Shown here: piece after piece, positions 15,960 to 25,569 of the stretch
Numbering within the stretch: position 1 is the stretch's first letter
How the letters are laid out: each line of letters starts with the position of its first letter
Assembly (NCBI RefSeq): GCF_003259435.1
Contig: NZ_QLMA01000005.1
Location: 310,001-374,000, forward strand
Direction: 5' to 3'
Length of the DNA stretch: 64,000 bases
Source: Chitinophaga dinghuensis
Lineage (GTDB): Bacteria > Bacteroidota > Bacteroidia > Chitinophagales > Chitinophagaceae
Program-made: the position numbers and the translations under genes
The notes under the pieces: generated by a model
The model's database searches: none
The model's input: the letters and a program-made list of their open reading frames with translations, nothing else
What the model was told of the DNA's origin: nothing

Positions 15960-18900
15960 TTATCTAACTATTGTTATAAAACCTTTGGCTGTCTTCGCGC
16001 CACCTTCAATTGTCAGAATGTAGTAGTAAGTACCTTCAGACAATGCATGGCCGTTGATGGTACCATCCCATTCGTTATTGTAGTTCTTGCGTTGGTATAC
16101 CAGTCTGCCGGAGCGATCAAATATTTTCACCTCATTGTTGGTATACAGATCAATGTTTTTGATTACCCATTTATCGTTGATACCATCGCCGTTCGGAGTG
16201 AGCATATTGATTGCATCTACTTTGAAATCGTTATTGGATTTCACTGCGTAGGTAGCGCTGCTAGTACATCCGGTAACGTTAGACACTGTTACTTTAAAGT
16301 TAGCATCTGCTTTCACGCGGGCTACCAGGGTACTTGTTTGCTGGCCGCTTATGATACCGTCTACTGCATCCCAGGCGAAGAGATCGCCGCCGGTGGCTGT
16401 CAGTTGAATGACATCTCCTTTTGATACCGGATTTGGCTTATCTGCTGTGATGGTTACCACTGGCGTAGCATTCACACGGAGGTGGAAAGTACGTTGCAGG
16501 GTATCTACACCATTGTTGGCAGTACCGCCGTTATCCTGGATGGTTACGGTGATGTTGGCATCGCCGGAAGTCAGGGTAGACTTGAATTTGTAAATCAGTA
16601 CGCCAGTGTTGCTAACGGTCAGCTGATCGAAGATGGCTGCATCGGAAGCGAGGCGCAGGGTAAATGTTTGATCTGTTTCTACCGCAGAGAGACTTGTCAG
16701 TTGGATGCTGTGTGCGAGATTGTCGGCACAGATAGTTTGATCTGCGATCGGATCCATGGTAGGCGCTTTGTTAACGAACAGCGGACCTACGTGGATATTC
16801 ACGACAACCGGCGCAGTGGTATTCACGCCATCGCTTACGGTGATGGTGATGCTGGTATTGGAATTAGCCAGGGCTTTCAGAGCCGGGATATTCTTCACCG
16901 TTACATTACCGTTTGCATCGAGGGCGAAGGCGCCGTTTGCAGCATCTGTTACAATAGTCCAGTTCTGGATAGTTCCTAATGCATCTGTAGCGGTCAGTTT
17001 GCCGACCAGCGTACCCAGTGGCGCATCTCCGGAAACATCCATTGTTGGGATGGTGACAACTGGCGGAGTAGCATCGTACACAAACTGGAGTGTATTAGAA
17101 GCATTGTTGCCGTTGTTGCCAATGTTCGTAGCTACGTTTGCAGCGAGTGATACAGCAACATTACCGTCTGCCGCAGGCGTAATAGTAACAGTATAATTCT
17201 TATTATCCGTTGTGGTAAGATTGCTGGCTACTCCATTCACTACGGTGAACGATGTAGCAGTCAAACCAGTTACCGATTCACTGAAGGCGGCGGTAACATT
17301 TACCGGCGTATTTACGCGGGCAGTATTGCCACTCAGGGAAACTGTAGGATGGCTGGTATTTACACGAACCTGTGCGGTTGAAGGCACATTATTTAGTGTG
17401 AGTACTGCATTGTTAGAGAAATCATCTGCGATGGTAGCGCCATTCAGATTGATCGCGCTAGCCAGGTCGATACCGTCCATATCCATATCTCCAGGTTGGA
17501 TGGCATAACGGAAGGTGAGGATATTAGAACCGCTTCCACTTACGTAGCCAGCATTTACCGTATTCGTGCCGATGGTCAGCGGTAATACAGGAGAGCCGGT
17601 AACGGTTATTGGTTTGCTGAACGATACTGTGAAGGTCAGCGTCTGGGTTGCGTTATAGTATCCATTAGCAGGAATGTTTACCAGACTGACTACAGGAGCT
17701 GTTCCATCGTAAGCGGTGGTCAATACATTCGAAGCCGCATTCGTAACGTTTGCGATATTACGAACTGCACCAGCCTTCAGTTGTACGGTTACGTTACCGG
17801 TTGCTACTGGCGTTACCAATACGGTATAAGTGTTGTTTGCGCCAGCCTGAAGGTTACTCAGTGTCGCATTTGTTACGTTAAAGCTGCCTGTGGTCAGGCC
17901 GGTTACCGCTTCATTGAAGGCAACAGTAATCGTATACGGCTGATTTGTTTTAGCGGTACCGGTAATGGTAGCGGCAGGGATCGTCGTATATACGAAGATG
18001 TTATTGGTTGCCGGGATGTTATTCAGTGTCAGATCAGCATTTACACCGTAGATATCCTGGATGGTTGCTCCGTTGAGGTGAATCACATTATCCAACTGAA
18101 TACCGCTCAGTGCCTCATCTCCCGCCACAACAGCATACTGGAAGGCTATATTTTTTCCACTGGTGAGCACATAGTTAGCACGTACTGTTTTTGAACCAAT
18201 GGTCACTTCGAGATATGGCGTACCACCTGTAGTGTTTACCACTACATTTTTCTGGTAGGTTACCATGAACTGCAAGAAATCTCCGGTAATATAGTATTTG
18301 CTAAGCGGAACGTTCGTTTGTTGAACAACTGGGACCGCAGAATAGCGTACCTGTACGGAGTTAGCAATGTTTCCATTCAGGCCAAGCGACTGTACTGCAT
18401 TTGCAGCGAGACCGATAGTCATCAGCGTTTCAGTAGTAGGCGTGATGGTAGCTGTGTAGGTAATGCCATTTGTAGTCTGCACATTGCTGACATTAGCCAT
18501 GCCTCCTGTGTTGATTACTGCGGAAGTAAATCCGGTCACTTGTTCTGAGAAGGTGAAAGTAGCTGTGAAAGGCCCTGTCACCAGCGATGGAGCGGTAATA
18601 CTTACGGTTGGAGGTTTAGTACTTACAAACACATTAGCGGTGCTACCAACACCATTGAGTGTCATGTTAGCAGGATTTCCTGCCAGATCGGTGATATTTC
18701 CACCATTATTGGTCAGGACGCCGGTGGCGATACCATCCAGATCCTGATCGCCGGTTACTACTGTATAGCTGAATGTCAGCGTTGCAGTACCTGAGCCACT
18801 GTTGTATGTAGCCATGCGGGTAAATGTACCGATAGTAACTTCCACCGCTGGCGTACCTGTTACAATTACTGGTTCAGGGAAGGTAACTGTATAAGTCAGT

Positions 18901-21900
18901 ACTTTTTTGCTGGTACTGTTGTAGTAGCCATCTGCAGGAACTGTTACCGAAGAAACGACTGGTATGATACCGTCTATTTTTACGCCATTGTTTGGATCAG
19001 CAGTTGGTAAATTGAGGTCAGCATTCATGTTATTGGCGCCGATGATGGTACCGCCGTTCAGGTTGATCGCAGCACCTACACCAATATTATCATTATCCAG
19101 ATCGCCAGTGGCTACTGTATACTGGAATCCAACTACATCAGTACCAATAGTACCAATGTACTGCGCTTTCACAATTCCGGAATTTAATACGATATCCAGT
19201 GTAGGCGTACCTGTTACAACAATAGGTTTATCATATGTTACCAGGAAGGCAATGACATCTCCGAGTTTATATCGGGAAGCGCCTGGTAAAGTCAGCGCAG
19301 AAACTACTGGCGGATTTTTGTCATAATAAACAGTTACTGGAACACCAGCTGTATTACCGTATCCGCCTGTGTTCTGTGCTACCCCGGCAGGAACAGATAT
19401 AATAACGTTACCATCCACCTGTGGTGAAACGAGGCAGGTATAGGTAATGTGATCTGTGGTCTGTAGGTTAGATATAGTAGCGTTGGTCAATGTTATTTTA
19501 CTGGCGGTCATTCCGCTAACCGCTTCGCTGAAAGTAATGGTTGCGGTGAAATCGCCATACACAGTCAGTGCGCTTGTACTAACAATACAGCTTGGCGTAT
19601 TGGTGTTTACTTTAACGCCGCTGGTATTAGGCGCGGTGAATGTCAGTGGTGCATTATAACCAGTGGCATCCTTCATCGTACCGCCATTCAGGGCAATGGC
19701 GCCAGCGGTGCCGATACCATTGGGGTCATTATCGCCTGCCTGGATATTATAGGTGAATGTAAGCGTATTTGTTCCTGAACCAGTGGCATAGCCAGCCTGA
19801 CGGGTAACGCCACCGATGGTTACATCCAGTGTAGGCGTACCAGTTACAGTTATTGGTTTTGAGTAACTCACCGTATAGGTCAGTACTTTATTGGTAGTTG
19901 TATTATAATATCCATCTGCAGGAGCCGTAACTGAAGTAAGTGTTGGCAGAATGCCATCCACTTTCACACTGTTAGGAAGTGCAGAAGGAAGGTTGAGACC
20001 TGCATTCTGTGTATTTACACCGATAATAGTACCGCCATTCAGGTTGATCGCAGCGCCTACATTAATATTAGCAGGTTCCAGATCGCCGCTGACAACAGTA
20101 TAGGCAAAGTTCAGTGTGTTGCCGGTCATGCCCTGATAAGCGGCAGATACGGTTCCTGAGCTGAGTACGACATCCAGTGTAGGCCCTCCAGTTACTACCA
20201 CAGGTTTATCGTATGTGACAGCAAAGTTCAGTACATCTCCTATTTTATAGGTACCATTTGCTGGCAGTGTGAGCGAAGTAATGGCTGGCGGCGTTTTATC
20301 ATAATTCACAGAGAGCGAATTAGAAGCCAAGTTGAAGTTGCTTCCAGTATTCTGCACTTTATTCTGCGGCACAATAATACTTACATTACCATTGTTCTGA
20401 GGCGTAACGCTAACCGTATAGGTAATGTTATCCGTGGTTTGTAAGTTGGATGTGGTGGCGTTACCAATGGTGATTGCACCGAGTGTCATTCCTGTAACGT
20501 ACTCACTGAAAGTGATGGTCAATGTAAACGGACCATACACTGTAGCAGGCGCCGAGATGGAGCAGGTCGGGGTTTTGGTATTCACCAGTACACCAGAAGT
20601 ATTTGGCGGGGTGAATGTCAATACCGCATTGTTGCCAGCACCATCCTGGATGGTACCTCCATTGAGGCTAATCGGGCTCACTATGATAATACCAGTAGGA
20701 GCATTTTCTCCGTTTGAAATGCCATATTGGAATGTCAGTGTAGTACCACCTGAACCTGATATGTAGGTAGCTGACCTGCTTACTCCGCCTATGGTAATTC
20801 CAACAATTGGATTACCTGTTACGTTGACGTTTTCGTTAAACTGTAGTTTAATGTTTAAGAATCTTCTGGAACTTTGGTTATAGGTTCCATCTGTCGGTGG
20901 GGTCACTATACTGACACTTGGAGGGGTAAGATCAACCGTCCAGGTATAAGCTTTTGGTGTGACTTCCACATTCCCTGCCTGGTCAGCGCTCATGAATTTC
21001 ACTGTATGTGAACCTTCAGTCATACCTGAAAGGGTAAATATATTCGAAGGGATCTGCGTATAAGCGCCTCCATCCAAACTATACAGCACCGTACATCCCG
21101 GTTTACTTGCATTTACATTAAAAGGAGCACTGGTAGAATTTGTCAGATGCGCTGCACCGCCTGGACCCGAGTTTATAATAGTATAAGGTACTACTCTGTC
21201 CAGATTGATCTGGCTCGTCTTGGTGACCGTGTTTCCTGCTGCATCAGTAAAACGAATATAGACGGTTCTCAGGCCATCCGCATTAAATAACGTGAAATTA
21301 CCGGCAGCAGCAGCTGGCATGTCTCCAGTCCAGGTGACATTATCATTGGAAAACGCCATCACTGTTGCATCATCGGGGATAATTTGCAATGATACATTCA
21401 GACTATTCGTAAACGCAGCGCCGCCGTTAATGGTGAAACTGGCATTAGGAGGAGTTTTATCTATAATATATGCGGCATTTGCATTTTTGGGCGCTCCTAT
21501 TACATACCTCGACATATTCCCGGTATTGAGGAGCTTCAGGTCGAGCATTCCATCTCCAGTACCTGTATTCACTGTAACTGTATATTGCCTTGCATTGGTG
21601 GAGGTAATGGAGCCTATACTTGTACCGGCAACTGTACCAGTGCTGAATACGCCAAAATCAGTGGCACTCACCCCTGTTACATCCTGGTCAAAATTCACTA
21701 CAAAGTTTACGGTGGAAGCATTTGATTTTACAGAGTTTGCGCCGCCGGTTACGGTAGCATTCATCGGCGTCTGCAGATTGACAATTCGGCCATTCCCAGC
21801 GGAAGCAACGTCTCCGGCAAAGATGGTATTATCAGCGGTAGCCACCAATCCCCAGGGAAAGGAATATTGAATTTGACTCAGACCATTATATATTTCTGTA

Positions 21901-22736
21901 CCAGTCGCTCCGGGAAACAGTGGCATAGTATATCTTACTATATGGTATTTTCCTCCGGTACTGGCTTCGGTAGACAACAAATTCCCATTTGCATCCCAGG
22001 CGAGAGATACAAATGAGCGACCTGTTCCAATGACCTGTACAGCGGCATCATTGCTGGACCCAAACGGGATTTTCAATAATTTATCGGACGCTGTACCTGG
22101 GAAACCGGTAACATAGAAATAACTATTATCTACAACAAGGCCGGTTGGAAAAGTACTGGCGCCTGTGGGATACGTCAACAATGCGCCAGAATACAATACA
22201 GCTTTCATATTTCCCATTCCAGCAGCATATTGGGTAATAATATACTTACTGGAATGATCGTATTCCACTGCGTACAAGTTATTGCTCGCATCCATTGCCA
22301 ACGCAGCATAGGCTGCTCCTGCTACCACCTGCGTTTCTGTCCAGGATGAGCCAGACTTGTGATACCGCAGGATTTCAGAGCCATCCACACCAGAAGGGTT
22401 GTCCGGAGTAGGATTAGGATTAATGATAAACACATCTCCTGAACTGTTTACCACGATACTCCAGGGAGCTTTATTAATGCTGGCGGAGAGGTTATAGCCA
22501 ATGGTCGTCTTGGAAGTTGGGTTATTTATTGGAAACTGGACCAGGTTATAGAACTGACCTGATGGATCCGCCTCCACGGTATAAAGGTTACCGGCATTGT
22601 CTCTGCCGACAGCCGTGTTGTATCCTCCTGATACCAGATTGGAGGCTTTGTATTGCGCTGAGGCGCTGAGGAATACACATAACATTCCCAGCAGCAACAG
22701 CAAGTGTTTGCAGCTTTTGGAGTAAATTTTTGTCAT
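15960..22736 (-). CDS. Giant T9SS-secreted Ig-repeat adhesin (2258 aa, type B sorting domain)
   Basis: The signal peptide (residues 1-27) ends at LSASAQ. Residues about 30-330 are NHL/Vgb-like beta-propeller strands (DNAGNLYTVE, WDANGNLLSTE). Residues about 335-1890 alternate two Ig-like modules. One is a bacterial Ig-like module with FSEAVTG...TVxVTPxxxGNVxI. The other has FTVxFxxPVxVTGTPxLxVTIG...LTFxYTVxxGD...AIxLNGGTI. A cadherin-like module, a PKD-like module (about 2090-2170) and the CHU_C sorting domain (LTPNGDGINDKWVI ... WDGTINGHALSEGTYYYIL ... GFITIVR, about 2175-2258) follow. The protein should cross the outer membrane by T9SS, stay at the surface with the PorP/SprF partner encoded next, and bind cells or polymers. 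Ligand unknown. Confidence 0.9.
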   Translation of the reverse strand: MTKIYSKSCKHLLLLLGMLCVFLSASAQYKASNLVSGGYNTAVGRDNAGNLYTVEADPSGQFYNLVQFPINNPTSKTTIGYNLSASINKAPWSIVVNSSGDVFIINPNPTPDNPSGVDGSEILRYHKSGSSWTETQVVAGAAYAALAMDASNNLYAVEYDHSSKYIITQYAAGMGNMKAVLYSGALLTYPTGASTFPTGLVVDNSYFYVTGFPGTASDKLLKIPFGSSNDAAVQVIGTGRSFVSLAWDANGNLLSTEASTGGKYHIVRYTMPLFPGATGTEIYNGLSQIQYSFPWGLVATADNTIFAGDVASAGNGRIVNLQTPMNATVTGGANSVKSNASTVNFVVNFDQDVTGVSATDFGVFSTGTVAGTSIGSITSTNARQYTVTVNTGTGDGMLDLKLLNTGNMSRYVIGAPKNANAAYIIDKTPPNASFTINGGAAFTNSLNVSLQIIPDDATVMAFSNDNVTWTGDMPAAAAGNFTLFNADGLRTVYIRFTDAAGNTVTKTSQINLDRVVPYTIINSGPGGAAHLTNSTSAPFNVNASKPGCTVLYSLDGGAYTQIPSNIFTLSGMTEGSHTVKFMSADQAGNVEVTPKAYTWTVDLTPPSVSIVTPPTDGTYNQSSRRFLNIKLQFNENVNVTGNPIVGITIGGVSRSATYISGSGGTTLTFQYGISNGENAPTGIIIVSPISLNGGTIQDGAGNNAVLTFTPPNTSGVLVNTKTPTCSISAPATVYGPFTLTITFSEYVTGMTLGAITIGNATTSNLQTTDNITYTVSVTPQNNGNVSIIVPQNKVQNTGSNFNLASNSLSVNYDKTPPAITSLTLPANGTYKIGDVLNFAVTYDKPVVVTGGPTLDVVLSSGTVSAAYQGMTGNTLNFAYTVVSGDLEPANINVGAAINLNGGTIIGVNTQNAGLNLPSALPNSVKVDGILPTLTSVTAPADGYYNTTTNKVLTYTVSYSKPITVTGTPTLDVTIGGVTRQAGYATGSGTNTLTFTYNIQAGDNDPNGIGTAGAIALNGGTMKDATGYNAPLTFTAPNTSGVKVNTNTPSCIVSTSALTVYGDFTATITFSEAVSGMTASKITLTNATISNLQTTDHITYTCLVSPQVDGNVIISVPAGVAQNTGGYGNTAGVPVTVYYDKNPPVVSALTLPGASRYKLGDVIAFLVTYDKPIVVTGTPTLDIVLNSGIVKAQYIGTIGTDVVGFQYTVATGDLDNDNIGVGAAINLNGGTIIGANNMNADLNLPTADPNNGVKIDGIIPVVSSVTVPADGYYNSTSKKVLTYTVTFPEPVIVTGTPAVEVTIGTFTRMATYNSGSGTATLTFSYTVVTGDQDLDGIATGVLTNNGGNITDLAGNPANMTLNGVGSTANVFVSTKPPTVSITAPSLVTGPFTATFTFSEQVTGFTSAVINTGGMANVSNVQTTNGITYTATITPTTETLMTIGLAANAVQSLGLNGNIANSVQVRYSAVPVVQQTNVPLSKYYITGDFLQFMVTYQKNVVVNTTGGTPYLEVTIGSKTVRANYVLTSGKNIAFQYAVVAGDEALSGIQLDNVIHLNGATIQDIYGVNADLTLNNIPATNNIFVYTTIPAATITGTAKTNQPYTITVAFNEAVTGLTTGSFNVTNATLSNLQAGANNTYTVLVTPVATGNVTVQLKAGAVRNIANVTNAASNVLTTAYDGTAPVVSLVNIPANGYYNATQTLTFTVSFSKPITVTGSPVLPLTIGTNTVNAGYVSGSGSNILTFRYAIQPGDMDMDGIDLASAINLNGATIADDFSNNAVLTLNNVPSTAQVRVNTSHPTVSLSGNTARVNTPVNVTAAFSESVTGLTATSFTVVNGVASNLTTTDNKNYTVTITPAADGNVAVSLAANVATNIGNNGNNASNTLQFVYDATPPVVTIPTMDVSGDAPLGTLVGKLTATDALGTIQNWTIVTDAANGAFALDANGNVTVKNIPALKALANSNTSITITVSDGVNTTAPVVVNIHVGPLFVNKAPTMDPIADQTICADNLAHSIQLTSLSAVETDQTFTLRLASDAAIFDQLTVSNTGVLIYKFKSTLTSGDANITVTIQDNGGTANNGVDTLQRTFHLRVNATPVVTITADKPNPVSKGDVIQLTATGGDLFAWDAVDGIISGQQTSTLVARVKADANFKVTVSNVTGCTSSATYAVKSNNDFKVDAINMLTPNGDGINDKWVIKNIDLYTNNEVKIFDRSGRLVYQRKNYNNEWDGTINGHALSEGTYYYILTIEGGAKTAKGFITIVR
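17060..20940 (-). repeat. Tandem Ig-module coding repeats inside the adhesin gene
   Basis: Alternating coding modules of about 250-450 bases repeat across this stretch. I count about six copies of the type with TITFSExVTG and NLQTTDNxTYTV, and seven of the type with LTFxYTVxxGDxDxxGI and AIxLNGGTI. They are similar but not identical at DNA level, so copy number may vary between strains and be prone to assembly collapse. Confidence 0.7.
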
Positions 22737-22745
22737 TGGCGATGT

Positions 22746-23915
22746 TTAGATACAGAGAAACGGATTTTGCCAACCGGAGATTGATTGTTCGTGAATCTCC
22801 TGGAATTCTTTCGCGTCATACCGTAGTCCTTTCCCCTGGTCAACGATAATTTTTCGTATATCCTTATTGTTTGTTGTGATTTTTATGATATTGGCATCCG
22901 GCAATGCAAAACCGGATTGCGGAAAATAGTTCTTATCTCCGCGAGGGCCCTTTACTACTTCAGATTGCAGCAGCTGACGCACGGTTCCGAAATCTTTTTT
23001 TACAGCATGGGGTAACAATTCTTTCCAAACCAGTCCTGCTTCATATCCCATCAATGCAAAAACATTGGCTGGTTGCTGCGCATAACGTTCAAACGTTTTG
23101 ACAAAGAGTTGATTTTCTTTACGCTCATCTTCTCTCATCCAGGAGCGGGCCGTGTAAAATGTTAAGTCGCCTTCTTTGATATCTTCCAGCATATCATCAT
23201 ATGCCATCGCTTCGTGTAGGATGAGTGGGATCTTATGCTGTAATCCGGAAGCCATCCATTTGCGCATGAAATTGATACCAAGGTTCCCACAGAAGATAGC
23301 GTGTACATATGCCGGCGGATGTTGCTTCCATCTGCTGAAATATTCATCCAGCTCCAGTTTCATGGGATGGTCTTTGTCAGCTGGGATGACATTGATTACA
23401 GGGCGTGGGCCTCCTGCGTCATTGACGCCTTCTGAAAAAGCGGGCAATAAGTGATAACCTGCTTCATAAAGCGGAGAGATAATTTCTCCCTCGGCGCCAA
23501 ATTTTTGCATGGCCCATTTGCCTAATGCATATTGAGATTGCCAGAGTTGATTCGATGCATAGAATACATTCGGACTGAGATAAGGAAAGTGGGGAATGTA
23601 TTCTCCCATATCGAAGAAGAATCCGGTTCCTTTTTCTCTTTCCAGCATTGGGATAATATCCGTAATTGATTTGTATCCTATCAGACCTGATACTACATCC
23701 ACCCTGTTGAAGTAGATGAGTTTACGGGCGGCGTCTGCCGAAGCAGTTGCGCCGCCCTGTTGGGTAAATTCCGGAACAAACTGCACAGTCCTTTGCTGTA
23801 CCGGGTCCAGGCCCATACCCAGCAACCAGCCTGCAATCAGGTGATGACTGAAATAGGGATAGACAGTAGAGTAAGGAGTAAGAAATCCTATCGTTAATGG
23901 CGCTCCGGGAATCAT
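22746..23915 (-). CDS. Substrate-binding-protein-like (Peripla_BP_6) protein lacking a signal peptide
   Basis: This 389-residue protein resembles branched-chain amino acid/amide-type ligand-binding proteins of type I fold. It begins PLTIGFLTPYSTVYPYFSHHLIAGW, and AARKLIYFNRVDVVSGLIGY continues the first lobe. VHAIFCGNLGINFMRKWMASG lies in the second lobe. The start MIPGAPLTIGF leads directly into the first beta-strand, so there is no Sec or lipoprotein signal and the protein as called would be cytoplasmic. No ABC permease or ATPase lies nearby. It sits 12 bases after a tail-collar gene and 9 bases before the giant adhesin, in one operon. A sensor or binding role inside that secretion module is possible, but function is unknown. 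Confidence 0.72.
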   Translation of the reverse strand: MIPGAPLTIGFLTPYSTVYPYFSHHLIAGWLLGMGLDPVQQRTVQFVPEFTQQGGATASADAARKLIYFNRVDVVSGLIGYKSITDIIPMLEREKGTGFFFDMGEYIPHFPYLSPNVFYASNQLWQSQYALGKWAMQKFGAEGEIISPLYEAGYHLLPAFSEGVNDAGGPRPVINVIPADKDHPMKLELDEYFSRWKQHPPAYVHAIFCGNLGINFMRKWMASGLQHKIPLILHEAMAYDDMLEDIKEGDLTFYTARSWMREDERKENQLFVKTFERYAQQPANVFALMGYEAGLVWKELLPHAVKKDFGTVRQLLQSEVVKGPRGDKNYFPQSGFALPDANIIKITTNNKDIRKIIVDQGKGLRYDAKEFQEIHEQSISGWQNPFLCI

Positions 23916-23927
23916 TCCGTCAGTTAA

Positions 23928-24518
23928 TTAGTTTCTGGATGGAAAAATACCTTGAATTACCATAATATAGTTTAATGCCAGGTAAGGGCTCCGAATCGAG
24001 AAAGATTGATTACCTCCTGTAACGGCAGCTGTGATAGTGCCACTTACATTACCAGGAGCCAGTGTCGTACCTGCTACAGGAGCGCCATAGCCATTTATAG
24101 TAACAGCGCCGGGGCCTACGCCCATTTTAGGCAGTACCGCCGGAGCTACTGTGCTGGAAGGAGTATTGGTAGTAGCGTCTGCATTTGAAGCGGCAGGGCT
24201 GGCAGTCAGTGTGCTGGTCATTGCGTGGGTATGTGCCGGTATATTATTGATGCCGAGGGTTACACTTTCGGTACCTCCGATCTCGCCCCATACATAATTG
24301 CTTAGACCAGGTGCTTGTCCGGCGCCTACAGGCACCCGACCTCTCAAATCGGGGATGCCAAAAGTAGCCTGTCCATTCCCTCCAAAGGACGTTCCTACCA
24401 GGGAAAATAATGCCGGATTAGCGTTGATACTTAATAGTTGTCCCTGACAAAACACAAAACCACGTGGGGCAAAACTTCCGGCGAAAATGTAAACAAGGGC
24501 TAGGTAAGACTCCATCAT
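23928..24518 (-). CDS. Phage tail-collar domain protein (microcystin-dependent/MdpB-like)
   Basis: This 196-residue protein starts MMESYLALVYIFAGSFAPRG and continues FCQGQLLSINANPALFSLVG. It then has FGIPDLRGRVPVGAGQAPG and NIPAHTHAM, and near the C-terminus RSPYLALNYIMVIQGIFPSR. These are the signature blocks of the phage tail collar (PF07484) family found in free-standing bacterial proteins of the microcystin-dependent type. The middle is Ala/Thr/Gly-rich, as in fibre proteins. There is no signal peptide and there are no other phage genes, so it is not part of a prophage. It is the first gene of the adhesin operon. In phages the fold forms trimeric fibres, and here the role is unknown. Confidence 0.88.
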   Translation of the reverse strand: MMESYLALVYIFAGSFAPRGFVFCQGQLLSINANPALFSLVGTSFGGNGQATFGIPDLRGRVPVGAGQAPGLSNYVWGEIGGTESVTLGINNIPAHTHAMTSTLTASPAASNADATTNTPSSTVAPAVLPKMGVGPGAVTINGYGAPVAGTTLAPGNVSGTITAAVTGGNQSFSIRSPYLALNYIMVIQGIFPSRN

Positions 24519-24862
24519 AAGTGTACTCGATTTAGATAGTAGGTAAAAGGTATAGTTATTACTGAATAATTCACTGCTTTCGGTACCAGGATTGAGAATA
24601 CCCCATTACAGGATCCCTGGACAGAATTACTATCGTGCATTCAGGAGGAGTCTATAGTGGGGTTTATCAAACAAGATTTGGTATAGAAATTTCAAATGGT
24701 CATGTACCATTGAGGGCATAAAGGTAAAATATATTTTATTTAAAAAACAAGGGTGTTTTCACCTACAAGCATTGTTTATCACCTATAAAACTACGTATAT
24801 CCGCCACAGTGAAATTATCCAGCGGAAAAATATTTTTTAATTTTTTTCAAATAGCCGCATTC

Positions 24863-24892
24863 TTTCAACCCCATGAATATCGATTACATTTG
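24863..24892 (+). promoter_or_regulatory. Probable promoter in the 24519-24941 gap
   Basis: The 423-base divergent gap between the tail-collar gene and the 187-residue ORF contains TTTC, an 18-base spacer and TACATTTG (24885-24892), matching the Bacteroidota TTTG / TAnnTTTG layout. It ends about 50 bases before the plus-strand ATG at 24942. The rest of the gap is AT-rich, and I see no ORF, hairpin or repeat there. The minus-strand promoter for the adhesin operon must also lie here but is not recognisable. Confidence 0.5.
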
Positions 24893-24941
24893 CATGGAGG
24901 AAAACATCGATATATAGAAATCGCTGATACATACTGATCAC

Positions 24942-25505
24942 ATGCACGTTCCTATTGAAACTGACAACATACTATTTCATGCTCTGAAGCATCATTATGC
25001 GGCTGTTCAGTCATTTCTGGCCCATCCTCCGGTAGGGCAAGAGCAGCAATTATATGCTATCCGTACGTTTGGAGGTTCTCAATTTGATTTGTACCATGGT
25101 AAATTGTCTGTCGCAGCCATTGAAGCAGAAACAGTAGCCCAATTAAGTCAGCAAGGCATACAGGAGAAAACGACATACCATTCCTGGATAGCGTCACACC
25201 GGGGATACCGAACCATTACGTTATCTGATGGTTCCAACTGGACGCTCCGTTACATTGATCATCACGCATATATTCACTTGCATCCTTCGCGGTACAGTCC
25301 ACATACCATCCGGATAAAGGCCAATGCTATGAAAAGTATTGTCTGTTATCTGCTCTGGCATCCCGAGTATAAAAATCATTTGAACATACCCTTATTGAAT
25401 CATATCCGGCAGCACGACCTTCATCTCTCCCCTATTGCAACCAACGGGAATACGGAAGAATTACAAAAGGTATTACAGTTGCTGGGAAATGATTTCGGGA
25501 GATGA
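24942..25505 (+). CDS. Hypothetical protein (187 aa)
   Basis: I do not recognise this protein. It is soluble, without a signal peptide or membrane segment. It is rich in His and Tyr, especially between residues 95 and 125 (YIDHHAYIHLHPSRYSPHTIRIKANAMK), and a short C-terminal segment EELQKVLQLLGNDFG looks helical. The His cluster could bind metal, but no known motif is clear. A good promoter match lies just upstream, and gamma-glutamyltransferase begins 64 bases downstream on the same strand, so the two may be co-transcribed. Codon use and start context look like a real gene. Confidence 0.7.
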   Translation: MHVPIETDNILFHALKHHYAAVQSFLAHPPVGQEQQLYAIRTFGGSQFDLYHGKLSVAAIEAETVAQLSQQGIQEKTTYHSWIASHRGYRTITLSDGSNWTLRYIDHHAYIHLHPSRYSPHTIRIKANAMKSIVCYLLWHPEYKNHLNIPLLNHIRQHDLHLSPIATNGNTEELQKVLQLLGNDFGR

Positions 25506-25569
25506 CATTTGCACAGGCCTGCTTTTTTTCTTACCTTGATCGGTGCTATTTCACCAGATCTAAAATTGT

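Noticed and set aside
16482..16979. Plus-strand ORFs of 100-190 codons opposite the giant adhesin gene (also 20425-20766, 21292-21870)
   Set aside because: They are antisense to a clear long coding region and have no domain or start context of their own. They arise from its repetitive composition.
17060..20940. Regular repeats that could suggest a CRISPR or satellite array
   Set aside because: The period is 250-450 bases, the frame is open throughout, and the repeats translate into Ig modules. They are coding.
23928..24518. Tail-collar gene as a sign of a prophage
   Set aside because: No other phage genes, integrase or attachment sites are nearby. Free-standing collar proteins of this type are common in bacteria.
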